64,000 bases of DNA, from contig UQNA01000003.1 of assembly GCA_900542195.1 (NCBI GenBank), positions 40,177 to 104,176 on the forward strand, given 5' to 3'. The position numbers and the translations under genes are program-made. The stretch is from an uncultured Sutterella sp. Its GTDB lineage: Bacteria > Pseudomonadota > Gammaproteobacteria > Burkholderiales > Burkholderiaceae_F. The notes beneath the pieces were generated by a model that was not told the DNA's origin, ran no database searches, and worked only from the letters and a program-made list of their open reading frames with translations. Shown in pieces: positions 25,353-33,516 of the stretch. Each line of letters starts with the position of its first letter. Positions within the stretch are counted from its first letter, which is position 1.

Positions 25353-26546
25353 TTGAAAGGGAAAAGTTACTTTTGGTATGCATACAGCTTTTCGACGTTA
25401 GGGCGTTTTGTCCATGGGATGGCACTGTCATGGGTGGTATGGACGCTTACTCATTCGCCTATATGGCTAAGTGCAATCGCATTGCTTTCTGCTCTGCCGA
25501 CTCTTCCGCTTGCTCCCTTGGCCGGGCAAGTAGCCGACCGTTTTCACCGACACAAAATTCTTTTAGTTACTCAGACTTTGGGTTGCTGTGTTGCGGCAAT
25601 AACGGCTTTCTTGGCTTATCACAATCATTTGACTCCAACTATCTTGGCCGTATTAGCTTTGTGTTTCGGAATAATCAGTTCCGTTGACGGTCCGGCTCTG
25701 CACTCAATGTTGGTCGAAAGCGGAGAAACTGTCTCCCAAGCTGTAGCCCGTCAATCGCTGATTATGAACGTAGCACGTTCTTTTGCACCTTTATTAGCAG
25801 TTGCAATTATTGAGTCAGTCGGCAACAGCTGGTGCTTTGCCATGAATGCGATTTGCTTTATCCCGATGATCTACATCATGGCCGTGGTCCGCATTCCGAA
25901 TGCAACGACACAACAGGAAAGAGAAGAAAGCACGGGGATGACGTCCCGACAACTTTTTGCTAAGTACCAAGTACTTAAAGAAGTTTTGCCTCAGGTTGCC
26001 TGTCTTTCCATATTAGTGATGCCGTCTGTTGCGCTTTTACCGGCTATTTCATTGAAAGGTTCTGAGCTGGTAAGTTTTGGTTCTATGTCTTCCGGTTTGG
26101 GGTTTGGAGCAGTAGCTGCTGCCGTGCTCATGCAGAAAAACAAGCGAATCATTAATCACGTCACCACTGTCTGGATGGGCGGGTGGATCACTTGTATCGG
26201 TTTTGCCGTACTTCCTGCACTGGAGTCTTTAGGTTCCCAATGGATTTGCGCTTTAGTTGCCGGCGCCGCATTAACTTTTTCTTTGGCGGCTGCTAATAAC
26301 GCCGTTCAGCGTAAAGCTCCCAACATTTATCGGGGACGGTTTTCTGCCATGTACTTAGCCGTGATGCTGGGACTTGTTCCGGTAGGACAATTGATTTTGG
26401 GTCTCTCGGCAAAGTTTTTCGGGGCAGAACTTGCTGTACGCGGTTGTTCAATTATTGCAATGGTATTAATGGTTCTGTTCGCTTATTTGTCCTCTGAAAG
26501 CAGTGGTGGCGGAGAAGAAGAACCTCTCAAAAAGGACACCAAATAA
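25353..26546 (+). CDS. Major facilitator superfamily transporter
   Basis: 397 residues with about 12 membrane segments. The cytoplasmic loop GQVADRFHRHKILL is the MFS motif A between segments 2 and 3. The start is the TTG at 25353 with AGAGGA upstream. The overall form resembles exporters of the EntS-like branch, but the substrate cannot be assigned. It has a hydrophilic Glu/Lys-rich tail. It stands alone between the asparaginase terminator and a long non-coding stretch. Confidence 0.8.
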   Translation: MKGKSYFWYAYSFSTLGRFVHGMALSWVVWTLTHSPIWLSAIALLSALPTLPLAPLAGQVADRFHRHKILLVTQTLGCCVAAITAFLAYHNHLTPTILAVLALCFGIISSVDGPALHSMLVESGETVSQAVARQSLIMNVARSFAPLLAVAIIESVGNSWCFAMNAICFIPMIYIMAVVRIPNATTQQEREESTGMTSRQLFAKYQVLKEVLPQVACLSILVMPSVALLPAISLKGSELVSFGSMSSGLGFGAVAAAVLMQKNKRIINHVTTVWMGGWITCIGFAVLPALESLGSQWICALVAGAALTFSLAAANNAVQRKAPNIYRGRFSAMYLAVMLGLVPVGQLILGLSAKFFGAELAVRGCSIIAMVLMVLFAYLSSESSGGGEEEPLKKDTK

Positions 26547-26926
26547 AGGCGGATATCGAATGGAGATTGCTTGTGTCAGAAGGATTTTTGACAAAGCTAA
26601 GTGTTACTCAATTGCTAACTTGGGTTTCTCGGGCTTGAGCAAGATAGAAAAGTAACCGTGTTCGACAAAATGTAAATATATTTAACAATCTCAAGAACCC
26701 AAAATGGCCAATTTTTTTCTCAAGATTTTGGATTGAACCTACTAAGGTCAAAGGTTGAATGGAAAATTTCAAGAGGAAAGCATCCCCAATTTAGGCGTCA
26801 CATTTAATTGCATCTGCCTACACAATTTCACTTAATCATTGCTTCTCATTGGTTTTCAAGAGAAAAACCCTATGAGATAATTTTTAAATGATTGATAAAA
26901 ATACACTATCCGAAGGAGCCGGTGTT
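26547..26926 (+). promoter_or_regulatory. Non-coding region with candidate promoter for the transglycosylase gene
   Basis: About 380 nt with no convincing gene. Near its right end TTGGTT (26849-26854) and TATGAG (26871-26876) are spaced by 16 nt and lie about 50 nt before the chosen GTG start. Nothing else recognisable was seen. Confidence 0.4.
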
Positions 26927-27724
26927 GTGACAGCTGGTCGCCGTTGGTCAAAAACAATGAGCGCAGCCGTCAAGTTTCGCAAGTTTGTTCTCGTGGCAGC
27001 TGGTTTTTGTCTTCTTACCTACTACATAAACTCGCTTTGTGTGGAGGCACCTGCTACTGAGGCTAACTCAGAGGCGGCTAGTCAAAAGGTCCTTTCTTAT
27101 TTGAATTTGGATCTGGAGCCGTTTGTTGCTCAAGAAAATGAAGAAGACAGATTATCTGTCATTCAAGAGCGTGCTGTATCTTTCATATCAAAATACTTTA
27201 CTAAAGCAAAGGAACAAGATATTAAAGAAGCGGTAGCTCAGGCTTTCATTACCGGAAAGAAATACGACATTGACCCTTTGTTGATTCTGTCAATTATCGC
27301 TATTGAATCTTCTTTTAATCCGAATGCTAAAAGTGCTGCAGGAGCTAAAGGTTTGATGCAGGTTCATGTGCGTGTGCATACTTCGAAATACAAACGTTTT
27401 GGAGGTCTGAAAGCAGCCAACAATATTGAGGCTGGAATTGAAGTAGGCACTGAGATTTTACGAGAGTACATCAACAAAACAGGTTCACTGGCTAAAGGAC
27501 TGAAATTCTACGTTGGCGCCGCAAATCATAGAACTGATAAGGGCTACGGGAATAAGGTATTGGTGATGAGAGACAATCTTCGTTATGCGATTTCCGGAGA
27601 TGTTTCGACGGCGTTAAAAATGGCGAGAAGCGGAAAGAGGGTTCTCCCGGCTAATGAAACTAAACACCTGGCTTCATATTCCACTCACATCAATCCTGAT
27701 GGTAGTGTGAGTGCTACAAATTAA
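26927..27724 (+). CDS. Membrane-anchored lytic transglycosylase (SLT domain)
   Basis: Cleaves glycan strands of peptidoglycan to give 1,6-anhydro ends. About 265 residues: a short basic N-terminus, one membrane anchor or uncleaved signal (KFVLVAAGFCLLTYYINSLC), then an SLT domain with the catalytic glutamate in IIAIESSFNPNAKS followed by AAGAKGLMQVH, and a late AANHRTDKGYGNKV. I chose the GTG at 26927, with GAAGGAG about 8 nt upstream; an ATG at 26888 has no SD and sits too close to the promoter. The protein would act in the periplasm. Free-standing gene ending at a strong bidirectional hairpin. Confidence 0.85.
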   Translation: MTAGRRWSKTMSAAVKFRKFVLVAAGFCLLTYYINSLCVEAPATEANSEAASQKVLSYLNLDLEPFVAQENEEDRLSVIQERAVSFISKYFTKAKEQDIKEAVAQAFITGKKYDIDPLLILSIIAIESSFNPNAKSAAGAKGLMQVHVRVHTSKYKRFGGLKAANNIEAGIEVGTEILREYINKTGSLAKGLKFYVGAANHRTDKGYGNKVLVMRDNLRYAISGDVSTALKMARSGKRVLPANETKHLASYSTHINPDGSVSATN

Positions 27725-27744
27725 TTTTTCTAACCACATTTTTC

Positions 27745-27775
27745 AAGAGCTTTTCTTCCGCGAAGAAAAGCTCTT
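27745..27775. terminator. Strong bidirectional terminator
   Basis: AAGAGCTTTTCTTC (27745-27758) pairs perfectly over 14 bp with GAAGAAAAGCTCTT (27762-27775) around a 3-nt loop, between the convergent transglycosylase and rsmE genes. Confidence 0.85.
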
Positions 27776-27800
27776 ATAGCATGTGTCCATCAAAAGGATC

Positions 27801-28514
27801 TTAATTCCAGTCCCACAATGTGTGGGCATAAGAGGCCGCCACAATACCGGCGGTTTCAGTTCTGAAAACGAATCGGCCTAGCTGTTTCGGCTCAAATCCT
27901 TTCTCCGTCAGAAGCTGGATCTCTCGTTGGGAAAGACCGCCTTCAGGTCCGATTGCAAAAGAAACTGACTCTATTTTTTCTTCTGCTTTCTCTGAAAGAG
28001 TTGCTTGAGGCATCATGATGAAATTTTTCTGGATTCCCTCAGGATTGAAATCTTGGAGGGAGGAAAGCCAGGAAACTTTAAGCAAAGCACTTCTTTTGCA
28101 CTGTTTGCACGCTGATACAACTATTTTGTTCCAGCGTTCCATTCTTTTAAGAAGTTTGTCTCCAACTAACTTTACTTCAGAACGATCGGCCGGAAATACG
28201 ATAAGTTCAGTTACCCCGAGCTCGCAGGCTTTTTCGACAATCCAGTCCATTTTTTCATTGGAAACTAAGGACTGAAGAAGGACGATTTTTAGAGAGTTTT
28301 CCTGCGTGTAAGCAGTTTCTAAAATCTTTACGGATGCGAAGTCTTTAGCAAAGTGGATTGTGCCTTTTGCTGAATTTCCGTTGCCGTCAAAAAGTTCGGC
28401 CTCATCATCTTCGCGCATGCGCAAAACTCTCATTGCGTGGTGTACGGCCTCCGGAGGCAAAACAACTTCTTCGCCGACTTTATAAGCGGTGTCGGGAACA
28501 TAAAATCTCGGCAT
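27801..28514 (-). CDS. rsmE: 16S rRNA m3U1498 methyltransferase RsmE
   Basis: SPOUT-family enzyme that methylates N3 of U1498 in 16S rRNA using SAM. 237 residues: N-terminal PUA-like part (MPRFYVPD to VLRMREDDEAELFDGNG) and C-terminal SPOUT knot with AIGPEGGLSQREI and LGRFVFRTETAGIVAASYA. It is divergent from tkt with about 190 nt between them. Confidence 0.94.
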   Translation of the reverse strand: MPRFYVPDTAYKVGEEVVLPPEAVHHAMRVLRMREDDEAELFDGNGNSAKGTIHFAKDFASVKILETAYTQENSLKIVLLQSLVSNEKMDWIVEKACELGVTELIVFPADRSEVKLVGDKLLKRMERWNKIVVSACKQCKRSALLKVSWLSSLQDFNPEGIQKNFIMMPQATLSEKAEEKIESVSFAIGPEGGLSQREIQLLTEKGFEPKQLGRFVFRTETAGIVAASYAHTLWDWN

Positions 28515-28600
28515 AAATTTACGAACTTCTCTTGTGGAATTAGGTAAGAATAATACTGTTTGTCGTCTCTTTGCCTCAAGAGCTTTACTTTGAAATATTT

Positions 28601-28613
28601 TGAACTAAGTTCA
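28601..28613 (+). promoter_or_regulatory. Palindrome in the rsmE-tkt divergent region
   Basis: TGAACTAAGTTCA is a perfect inverted repeat with a 3-nt centre, about 100 nt before the tkt start codon. It could be an operator. Confidence 0.35.
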
Positions 28614-28662
28614 GTATGTTATATGCGTACTCATCTTGGTAAAATGGCAGAGTCTTGAACTT

Positions 28663-28683
28663 CCTGCCCTATGGCAGGTTTTT
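28663..28683 (+). terminator. Leader terminator or attenuator upstream of tkt
   Basis: CCTGCC (28663-28668) pairs with GGCAGG (28673-28678) around CTAT, followed by TTTTT (28679-28683), ending only 21 nt before the tkt ATG. No plus-strand gene ends nearby, so it may control read-through into tkt. Confidence 0.65.
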
Positions 28684-28704
28684 AAATATATTTATCTTTC
28701 TATC

Positions 28705-30723
28705 ATGACATCATCAGTCTCCGCTAAGACTATGGCTAATGCTTTACGTGCATTAGCCATGGACGCAGTACAGAAGGCAAAGTCTGGCCACCCGGGAATG
28801 CCGATGGGAATGGCAGATATCGCAGTTGCCCTCTGGAAAAATCATCTTCGTCACAACCCAAATAATCCGAAATGGATCGGCCGGGATCGTTTCTTGTTAA
28901 GCAACGGTCACGGTTCCATGCTTCAGTACGGGCTTCTTCATCTTTCTGGCTACGATTTGAGCCTTGATGACCTCAAGAATTTCCGTCAGCTGCACAGCAA
29001 AACACCGGGACATCCGGAAGTTGGTGTAACTCCAGGTGTAGAGACTTCTACAGGACCACTGGGACAAGGAATTGCAAACGCTGTCGGTTTTGCTTTAGCA
29101 GAAAAAATGCTGGCTGCCGAATTTAATCGTCCTGGTTTTGACGTCATCGACAACTACACTTACGCATTCCTCGGAGACGGATGCTTGATGGAAGGAATTT
29201 CCCATGAAGTATGCTCTTTGGCCGGCGTTTGGAAGCTCAATAAACTTATCGCTCTTTATGATGATAACGGTATTTCTATCGACGGAAAGGTTGAATACTG
29301 GTTCGCTGATGATACCCGCAAACGTTTTGAATCCTATGGCTGGAATGTAATCGGCCCGATCGACGGTCATGACGCCGAAGCGGTTTCCGAAGCAATTGCT
29401 CAGGCTAAGAAGTCCGACAAACCGACTTTGATTGACTGCCGAACCATCATTGGCTTCGGCTCTCCCAATAGACAAGGCACCAGCAAAGCCCACGGAGAAG
29501 CACTCGGGGATGAAGAGATTGCAGTAACCAGAAAAGCCATCGGCTGGGAATACGGTCCTTTTGAAATTCCTGCAGAAGTTTATGAAGCTTGGGATTCCAG
29601 AGCTAAAGGCGACATGGAAGAAGCTGCATGGAATAACCTTTATGCAAAATACAAGGAAGCTTATCCCGAACTTGCTGCTGAGTTAGAACGCAGAATGGCC
29701 GGGGAACTTCCTGCTGATTGGGATGATGTTGCTTTCAATGCCATCTTGAAGGCTGTTGAAGAAGAAAAAACGGTCGCCAGCAGAAAAGCTAGCCAGATGG
29801 CTTTGAATGAGTTGGCACCGCACTTGCCTGAGTTAGTCGGCGGTTCTGCTGACCTTACCGGTTCCAATTTAACCAACTGGAACGGTGTACAGGCCTTAAG
29901 AGCAGACAACATGCTTGGCCGTCACATCAACTACGGCGTGCGTGAATTTGGTATGGGCGCCATCATGAATGGTATTGCTCTTTACGGCGGATTCATTCCA
30001 TACGGCGCAACTTTCCTGACATTCTCGGACTATGAGAAGAATGCCATGAGAATGGCAGCTTTGATGAAGCTCAGAACAATTTTCGTTTACACCCATGACT
30101 CTATCGGTTTAGGCGAAGACGGCCCGACTCATCAGCCGATTGAACACTTGGCCAGCTTGAGATTGATCCCGAACATGGATGTTTGGAGACCGGCCGATAC
30201 GGTTGAAACCGTTATTGCTTGGGAGAGCGCTATCGAAAGAAAGGACGGCCCGACATCTTTGATTTTCTCCCGTCAGAACCTTCCTTTCATGGTTAGAGAA
30301 GAAACTAACGCAGATGACATCGCAAAGGGCGCCTACATTTTGGAAGAAGCTCCTGCAGGCAAAGAACAGACCGAGGTTGTTCTTTTGGCTACAGGCAGCG
30401 AAGTAGCACTTGCCGCCGAAGTCAGAAAGATTTTGACTGCTGAAAATATCCAGGCTCGTTTGGTTTCCATGCCTTCCACAACCGTATTTGATCGCCAAGA
30501 TGAAGCCTATAAGACTGACATTTTGGGCAACGGCTTGCCAATCGTGGCTATCGAAGCTGCTTCCACAGGACTTTGGTGGAAATACGTCAAAGGCAACGGC
30601 ACTGTAATCGGACTCGATCAATTCGGAGAGTCCGCACCTGCCAAGGATCTGTTTAAACTTTATGGATTCACTGTTGAAAATATCGTGAATACTGTTAAAA
30701 CCACACTTAACAAGGGGAAATAA
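28705..30723 (+). CDS. tkt: Transketolase
   Basis: Thiamine-diphosphate enzyme moving two-carbon ketol units between sugar phosphates in the pentose phosphate pathway. 672 residues with typical landmarks: RALAMDAVQKAKSGHPGMPM, the ThDP motif FLGDGCLMEG through DDNGISIDG, EYGVRE-type region VREFGMGAIMNGIALYGG, and THDSIGLGEDGPTHQPIE. The start is the ATG at 28705 by family length; no clear SD is visible there. gap follows after 3 nt and pgk after that, the usual Burkholderiales order. A terminator hairpin lies immediately upstream. Confidence 0.96.
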   Translation: MTSSVSAKTMANALRALAMDAVQKAKSGHPGMPMGMADIAVALWKNHLRHNPNNPKWIGRDRFLLSNGHGSMLQYGLLHLSGYDLSLDDLKNFRQLHSKTPGHPEVGVTPGVETSTGPLGQGIANAVGFALAEKMLAAEFNRPGFDVIDNYTYAFLGDGCLMEGISHEVCSLAGVWKLNKLIALYDDNGISIDGKVEYWFADDTRKRFESYGWNVIGPIDGHDAEAVSEAIAQAKKSDKPTLIDCRTIIGFGSPNRQGTSKAHGEALGDEEIAVTRKAIGWEYGPFEIPAEVYEAWDSRAKGDMEEAAWNNLYAKYKEAYPELAAELERRMAGELPADWDDVAFNAILKAVEEEKTVASRKASQMALNELAPHLPELVGGSADLTGSNLTNWNGVQALRADNMLGRHINYGVREFGMGAIMNGIALYGGFIPYGATFLTFSDYEKNAMRMAALMKLRTIFVYTHDSIGLGEDGPTHQPIEHLASLRLIPNMDVWRPADTVETVIAWESAIERKDGPTSLIFSRQNLPFMVREETNADDIAKGAYILEEAPAGKEQTEVVLLATGSEVALAAEVRKILTAENIQARLVSMPSTTVFDRQDEAYKTDILGNGLPIVAIEAASTGLWWKYVKGNGTVIGLDQFGESAPAKDLFKLYGFTVENIVNTVKTTLNKGK

Positions 30724-30726
30724 TAG

Positions 30727-31740
30727 ATGACTATCAGAGTAGCAATTACCGGCTATGGCCGTATCGGCCGTATGGTTCTTCGTGCTTTCTATGAAGAAAA
30801 GAAATGGCCTGACATGAAAATTGTCGCTATCAACGATACAGCCAAACCTGAAGCCACAGTCCATCTTACTAAGTTCGATACAGCTCATGGTAGATTCAAC
30901 GGCGATGTAGCGTGGGACGACGGCTATCTCGTTGTTAACGGCGACCGCATCAAGATGGTTTCCGAACGTGATCCGCGTAAGCTCCCTTGGAAAGATTTGG
31001 ATATTGATATCGTGTTAGAGTGCACAGGCGCTTTCCGCGATAAAGAAAGCTGCATGGCTCATATCGAAGCCGGAGCAAAGAAAGTATTGATCGCCTGTCC
31101 CGGCAAAAATGTTGATGCCACCATCGTTTACGGTGTTAACCAAGACGTATTGAAAGCCAGCGACGTTGTTGTTTCCAATGCTTCCTGCACAACAAACTGC
31201 TTGGCTCCGTTTGTTAAGCCTTTGATGGAAAAAATCGGTATTGAAGACGGCATGATGACAACCGTTCATGCCTTCACAAACGACCAGGTTTTGACAGACG
31301 TTAAGCACAAAGACTTGAGAAGAGCCAGAGCTGCCGGCCATAACATCATCCCGACTAAGACAGGCGCTGCTAAGGCAGTCGGTGAAGTTATTCCTGAAAT
31401 GAAAGGCAAGCTTGACGGTTACGCAATGCGTGTTCCGACAATCAACGTTTCCGTCTGCGATTTAACTTTCAACGCAACTCGTCCGACAACTGTAGAAGAA
31501 GTTAACAAGATTCTTAAAGAAGCTTCTGAATCTAAAGAACTCAAAGGAATTTTGGGCTACAACGAAATGCCTCTAGTTTCTTCTGATTTCAACCATTCTC
31601 CGTATTCTTCTATTTTCGATGCAACCTTGACTAAGGTTATCGACGGAACTCTCGTGAAAGCCGTTGCTTGGTATGACAACGAATGGGGTTTCTCCAACCG
31701 CATGCTCGACACAGCAACCGCAATGTATAACGCCAAGTAA
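30727..31740 (+). CDS. gap: Glyceraldehyde-3-phosphate dehydrogenase
   Basis: NAD-dependent oxidative phosphorylation of glyceraldehyde 3-phosphate. 337 residues; N-terminal NAD motif ITGYGRIGRMVLRA, catalytic C154 in SNASCTTNCLAP, and the C-terminal VAWYDNEWGFSNRM. It follows tkt by 3 nt and precedes pgk by 56 nt that contain a hairpin. In an organism thought to be asaccharolytic it would serve gluconeogenesis as much as glycolysis. Confidence 0.96.
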   Translation: MTIRVAITGYGRIGRMVLRAFYEEKKWPDMKIVAINDTAKPEATVHLTKFDTAHGRFNGDVAWDDGYLVVNGDRIKMVSERDPRKLPWKDLDIDIVLECTGAFRDKESCMAHIEAGAKKVLIACPGKNVDATIVYGVNQDVLKASDVVVSNASCTTNCLAPFVKPLMEKIGIEDGMMTTVHAFTNDQVLTDVKHKDLRRARAAGHNIIPTKTGAAKAVGEVIPEMKGKLDGYAMRVPTINVSVCDLTFNATRPTTVEEVNKILKEASESKELKGILGYNEMPLVSSDFNHSPYSSIFDATLTKVIDGTLVKAVAWYDNEWGFSNRMLDTATAMYNAK

Positions 31741-31756
31741 TTAGTTCGATTTGGAG

Positions 31757-31784
31757 CCCGAAGAAATCTTCGGGTTTCCTTTTT
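31757..31784 (+). terminator. Intercistronic terminator between gap and pgk
   Basis: CCCGAAGA (31757-31764) pairs with TCTTCGGG (31767-31774), followed by TTTCCTTTTT. It may lower pgk expression relative to tkt-gap, or pgk may have its own promoter. Confidence 0.7.
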
Positions 31785-31796
31785 ACAGGATTAGAA

Positions 31797-33005
31797 ATGA
31801 AAGTTAAGACATTAGAGTCATTAGCCAAAAACGGCGAACTTAAGGGTAAGCGAGTCTTCATCCGTGCTGACTTAAACGTGCCTCGCGGTCCGACAGGCAG
31901 AATTTCCGACGACCACCGCATTCGTGAGTCTCTTCCTGCTATCAATATGGCTTTGGAAGGCGGCGCTGCCGTTATGGTCTGCTCTCACCTCGGCCGTCCT
32001 AAAGAAGGCGAACTTACTGAGAACGACAGCTTAAAGGGCGTAGCTGATTACCTTGGCAAGCTTCTCGGCAAAGAAGTTAAGTTTGCTACAAACTGGGTTG
32101 ACGGTGTTGATGTTGAACCCGGTGAAGTCGTTGTTCTTGAAAACTGCCGCGGAAACGTCGGTGAAAAGAAAAATGATGAAGAGCTGTCCAAGAAAATGGC
32201 TGCTCTCTGCGACATTTACGTCAATGACGCCTTCGGTACTTCCCATCGTGCTCAAGCCACTACAGAAGGTATGGCTAAGTACGCTAAAGTTGCCTGCGCC
32301 GGACCTCTTCTTGCAAAAGAAATCGATGCTTTGACTGCAGCCGTCGGAGGCGCTGAACATCCGCTTGTTGCTGTTGTCGGCGGATCTAAAGTCTCTACTA
32401 AACTTACCATCTTGATTCACTTGGCTCCGCTGGTTGACACCTTAATTGTCGGCGGCGGCATTGCTAACACATTCTTGCTTGCTCAAGGCAAGAAGATCGG
32501 CAAGTCTTTGGCTGAACCGGAACTTGTTGATGAATGCAAGAAGGTTATGGAAGTGATGAAAACTAAGGAAGGAAAGCTTCCGTTCCCGCTTCCGGTTGAC
32601 GTTGTTGTTGCCCGCCATATGGGTTATGACGCCGGTTTCAGAATCTGTGACGTTGACGATATTCAAGATGATGAAATGATTCTTGACGTTGGTCCTAAGA
32701 CAAGCATGATGCTTCGCGGCGTGATGGATGGTGCTAAGACCATCATTTGGAACGGTCCTCTCGGAGTATTCGAAATGGATAACTTCAAGGAAGGAACACA
32801 TGACTTAGCCCGTACGATTGCGAAAGCAACTAAGGCCGGTGCGTTCAGTATTGTCGGCGGCGGCGATACCATTGCTGCGGCAAAGGCCTTCGATGTAGCA
32901 GATAAAGTCTCCTACATTTCCACAGGCGGTGGCGCTTTCCTGGAATTCTTGGAAGGCAAGACGCTTCCTGCCGTTGCAGCTCTTGAAGCAAGATTTGAAA
33001 AATAA
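31797..33005 (+). CDS. pgk: Phosphoglycerate kinase
   Basis: Transfers phosphate between 1,3-bisphosphoglycerate and ADP. 402 residues. Motifs: GKRVFIRADLNVPRG near the N-terminus, CSHLGRPKEGE, VVGGSKVSTKLTIL, and the C-terminal SIVGGGDTIAAA with YISTGGGAFLEFLEGK. AGGA lies 7 nt upstream of the ATG. It ends the tkt-gap-pgk cluster and a strong terminator follows. Confidence 0.97.
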   Translation: MKVKTLESLAKNGELKGKRVFIRADLNVPRGPTGRISDDHRIRESLPAINMALEGGAAVMVCSHLGRPKEGELTENDSLKGVADYLGKLLGKEVKFATNWVDGVDVEPGEVVVLENCRGNVGEKKNDEELSKKMAALCDIYVNDAFGTSHRAQATTEGMAKYAKVACAGPLLAKEIDALTAAVGGAEHPLVAVVGGSKVSTKLTILIHLAPLVDTLIVGGGIANTFLLAQGKKIGKSLAEPELVDECKKVMEVMKTKEGKLPFPLPVDVVVARHMGYDAGFRICDVDDIQDDEMILDVGPKTSMMLRGVMDGAKTIIWNGPLGVFEMDNFKEGTHDLARTIAKATKAGAFSIVGGGDTIAAAKAFDVADKVSYISTGGGAFLEFLEGKTLPAVAALEARFEK

Positions 33006-33029
33006 TTTTTGCTGAAAGCTCATGATGAA

Positions 33030-33059
33030 CAAAAAGCCGGGGAAAAACCCGGCTTTTTG
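33030..33059. terminator. Strong terminator after pgk
   Basis: CAAAAAGCCGGG (33030-33041) pairs over 12 bp with CCCGGCTTTTTG (33048-33059). Confidence 0.9.
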
Positions 33060-33141
33060 CAAAAAGTATTTTGAAAAAGAAAAAAACGCGAATTTTTTAA
33101 TAAACTAATTTTCGTTGAAACGAAATTAAGTTCAAAAACAA

Positions 33142-33234
33142 ATGTCTTATATCAATAACACAGCCGGCTATGAAGCGTTTACCAACGCCGCTGCTGCTAT
33201 TGATTTTTCTCTGCGAATGTGCCGAATGTGCTAA
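33142..33234 (+). CDS. Candidate leader peptide ending in Met-Cys codons
   Basis: A 30-codon frame whose last seven residues are LRMCRMC, that is Met-Cys-Arg-Met-Cys before TAA. An imperfect hairpin with a T-rich tail begins right after the stop codon, and a MetQ-type methionine-binding lipoprotein gene lies 280 nt downstream. This is the layout of ribosome-dependent attenuation by methionine or cysteine supply. The body reads as plausible coding sequence (NTAGYEAF, NAAAAIDF). Against it: no strong SD precedes the ATG, and the distance to the structural gene is long. It could instead be chance. Confidence 0.45.
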   Translation: MSYINNTAGYEAFTNAAAAIDFSLRMCRMC

Positions 33235-33274
33235 CCCAATTTCCTTAAAGGATTTGGGCGTCTTTATATTTTTC
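33235..33274 (+). terminator. Candidate attenuator hairpin after the Met-Cys leader frame
   Basis: CCCAA (33235-33239) with TTGGG (33254-33258) and inner TCC/GGA form an imperfect stem with a small loop. The following CGTCTTTATATTTTTC is T-rich. A ribosome stalled on the final Met/Cys codons would cover the left arm. Confidence 0.5.
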
Positions 33275-33295
33275 TATCGAAAATTTTATAAAGAA

Positions 33296-33320
33296 TAAAT
33301 ATATTTTTTAAATATATTTA
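33296..33320. repeat. AT-only inverted repeat upstream of the lipoprotein gene
   Basis: TAAATATATTT (33296-33306) and AAATATATTTA (33310-33320) form a perfect 11-bp palindrome. Its role is unknown; it could be an AT-rich upstream element or simple low-complexity sequence. Confidence 0.4.
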
Positions 33321-33443
33321 ATTAGCAAAAGATCATGAATTCGGCAATAACAAGCATAAAAGTATCTACAACTCACACAAAATTTCTCTGTACCTCCTCA
33401 GAGTTTGAGAAGTTATTGTTGAAATCAGTTTCCCATCAAATTC

Positions 33444-33470
33444 GCGTGTCCGCCGAGTTTTACGACACGC
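33444..33470. promoter_or_regulatory. Inverted repeat ahead of the MetQ-type gene
   Basis: GCGTGTC (33444-33450) and GACACGC (33464-33470) are perfect inverted repeats 13 nt apart, about 50 nt before the lipoprotein start codon: a possible operator or leader hairpin. Confidence 0.4.
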
Positions 33471-33516
33471 TAGACATCTCCATTTCTAATTTCTTATTAC
33501 TTTCAAAGGAATCATC

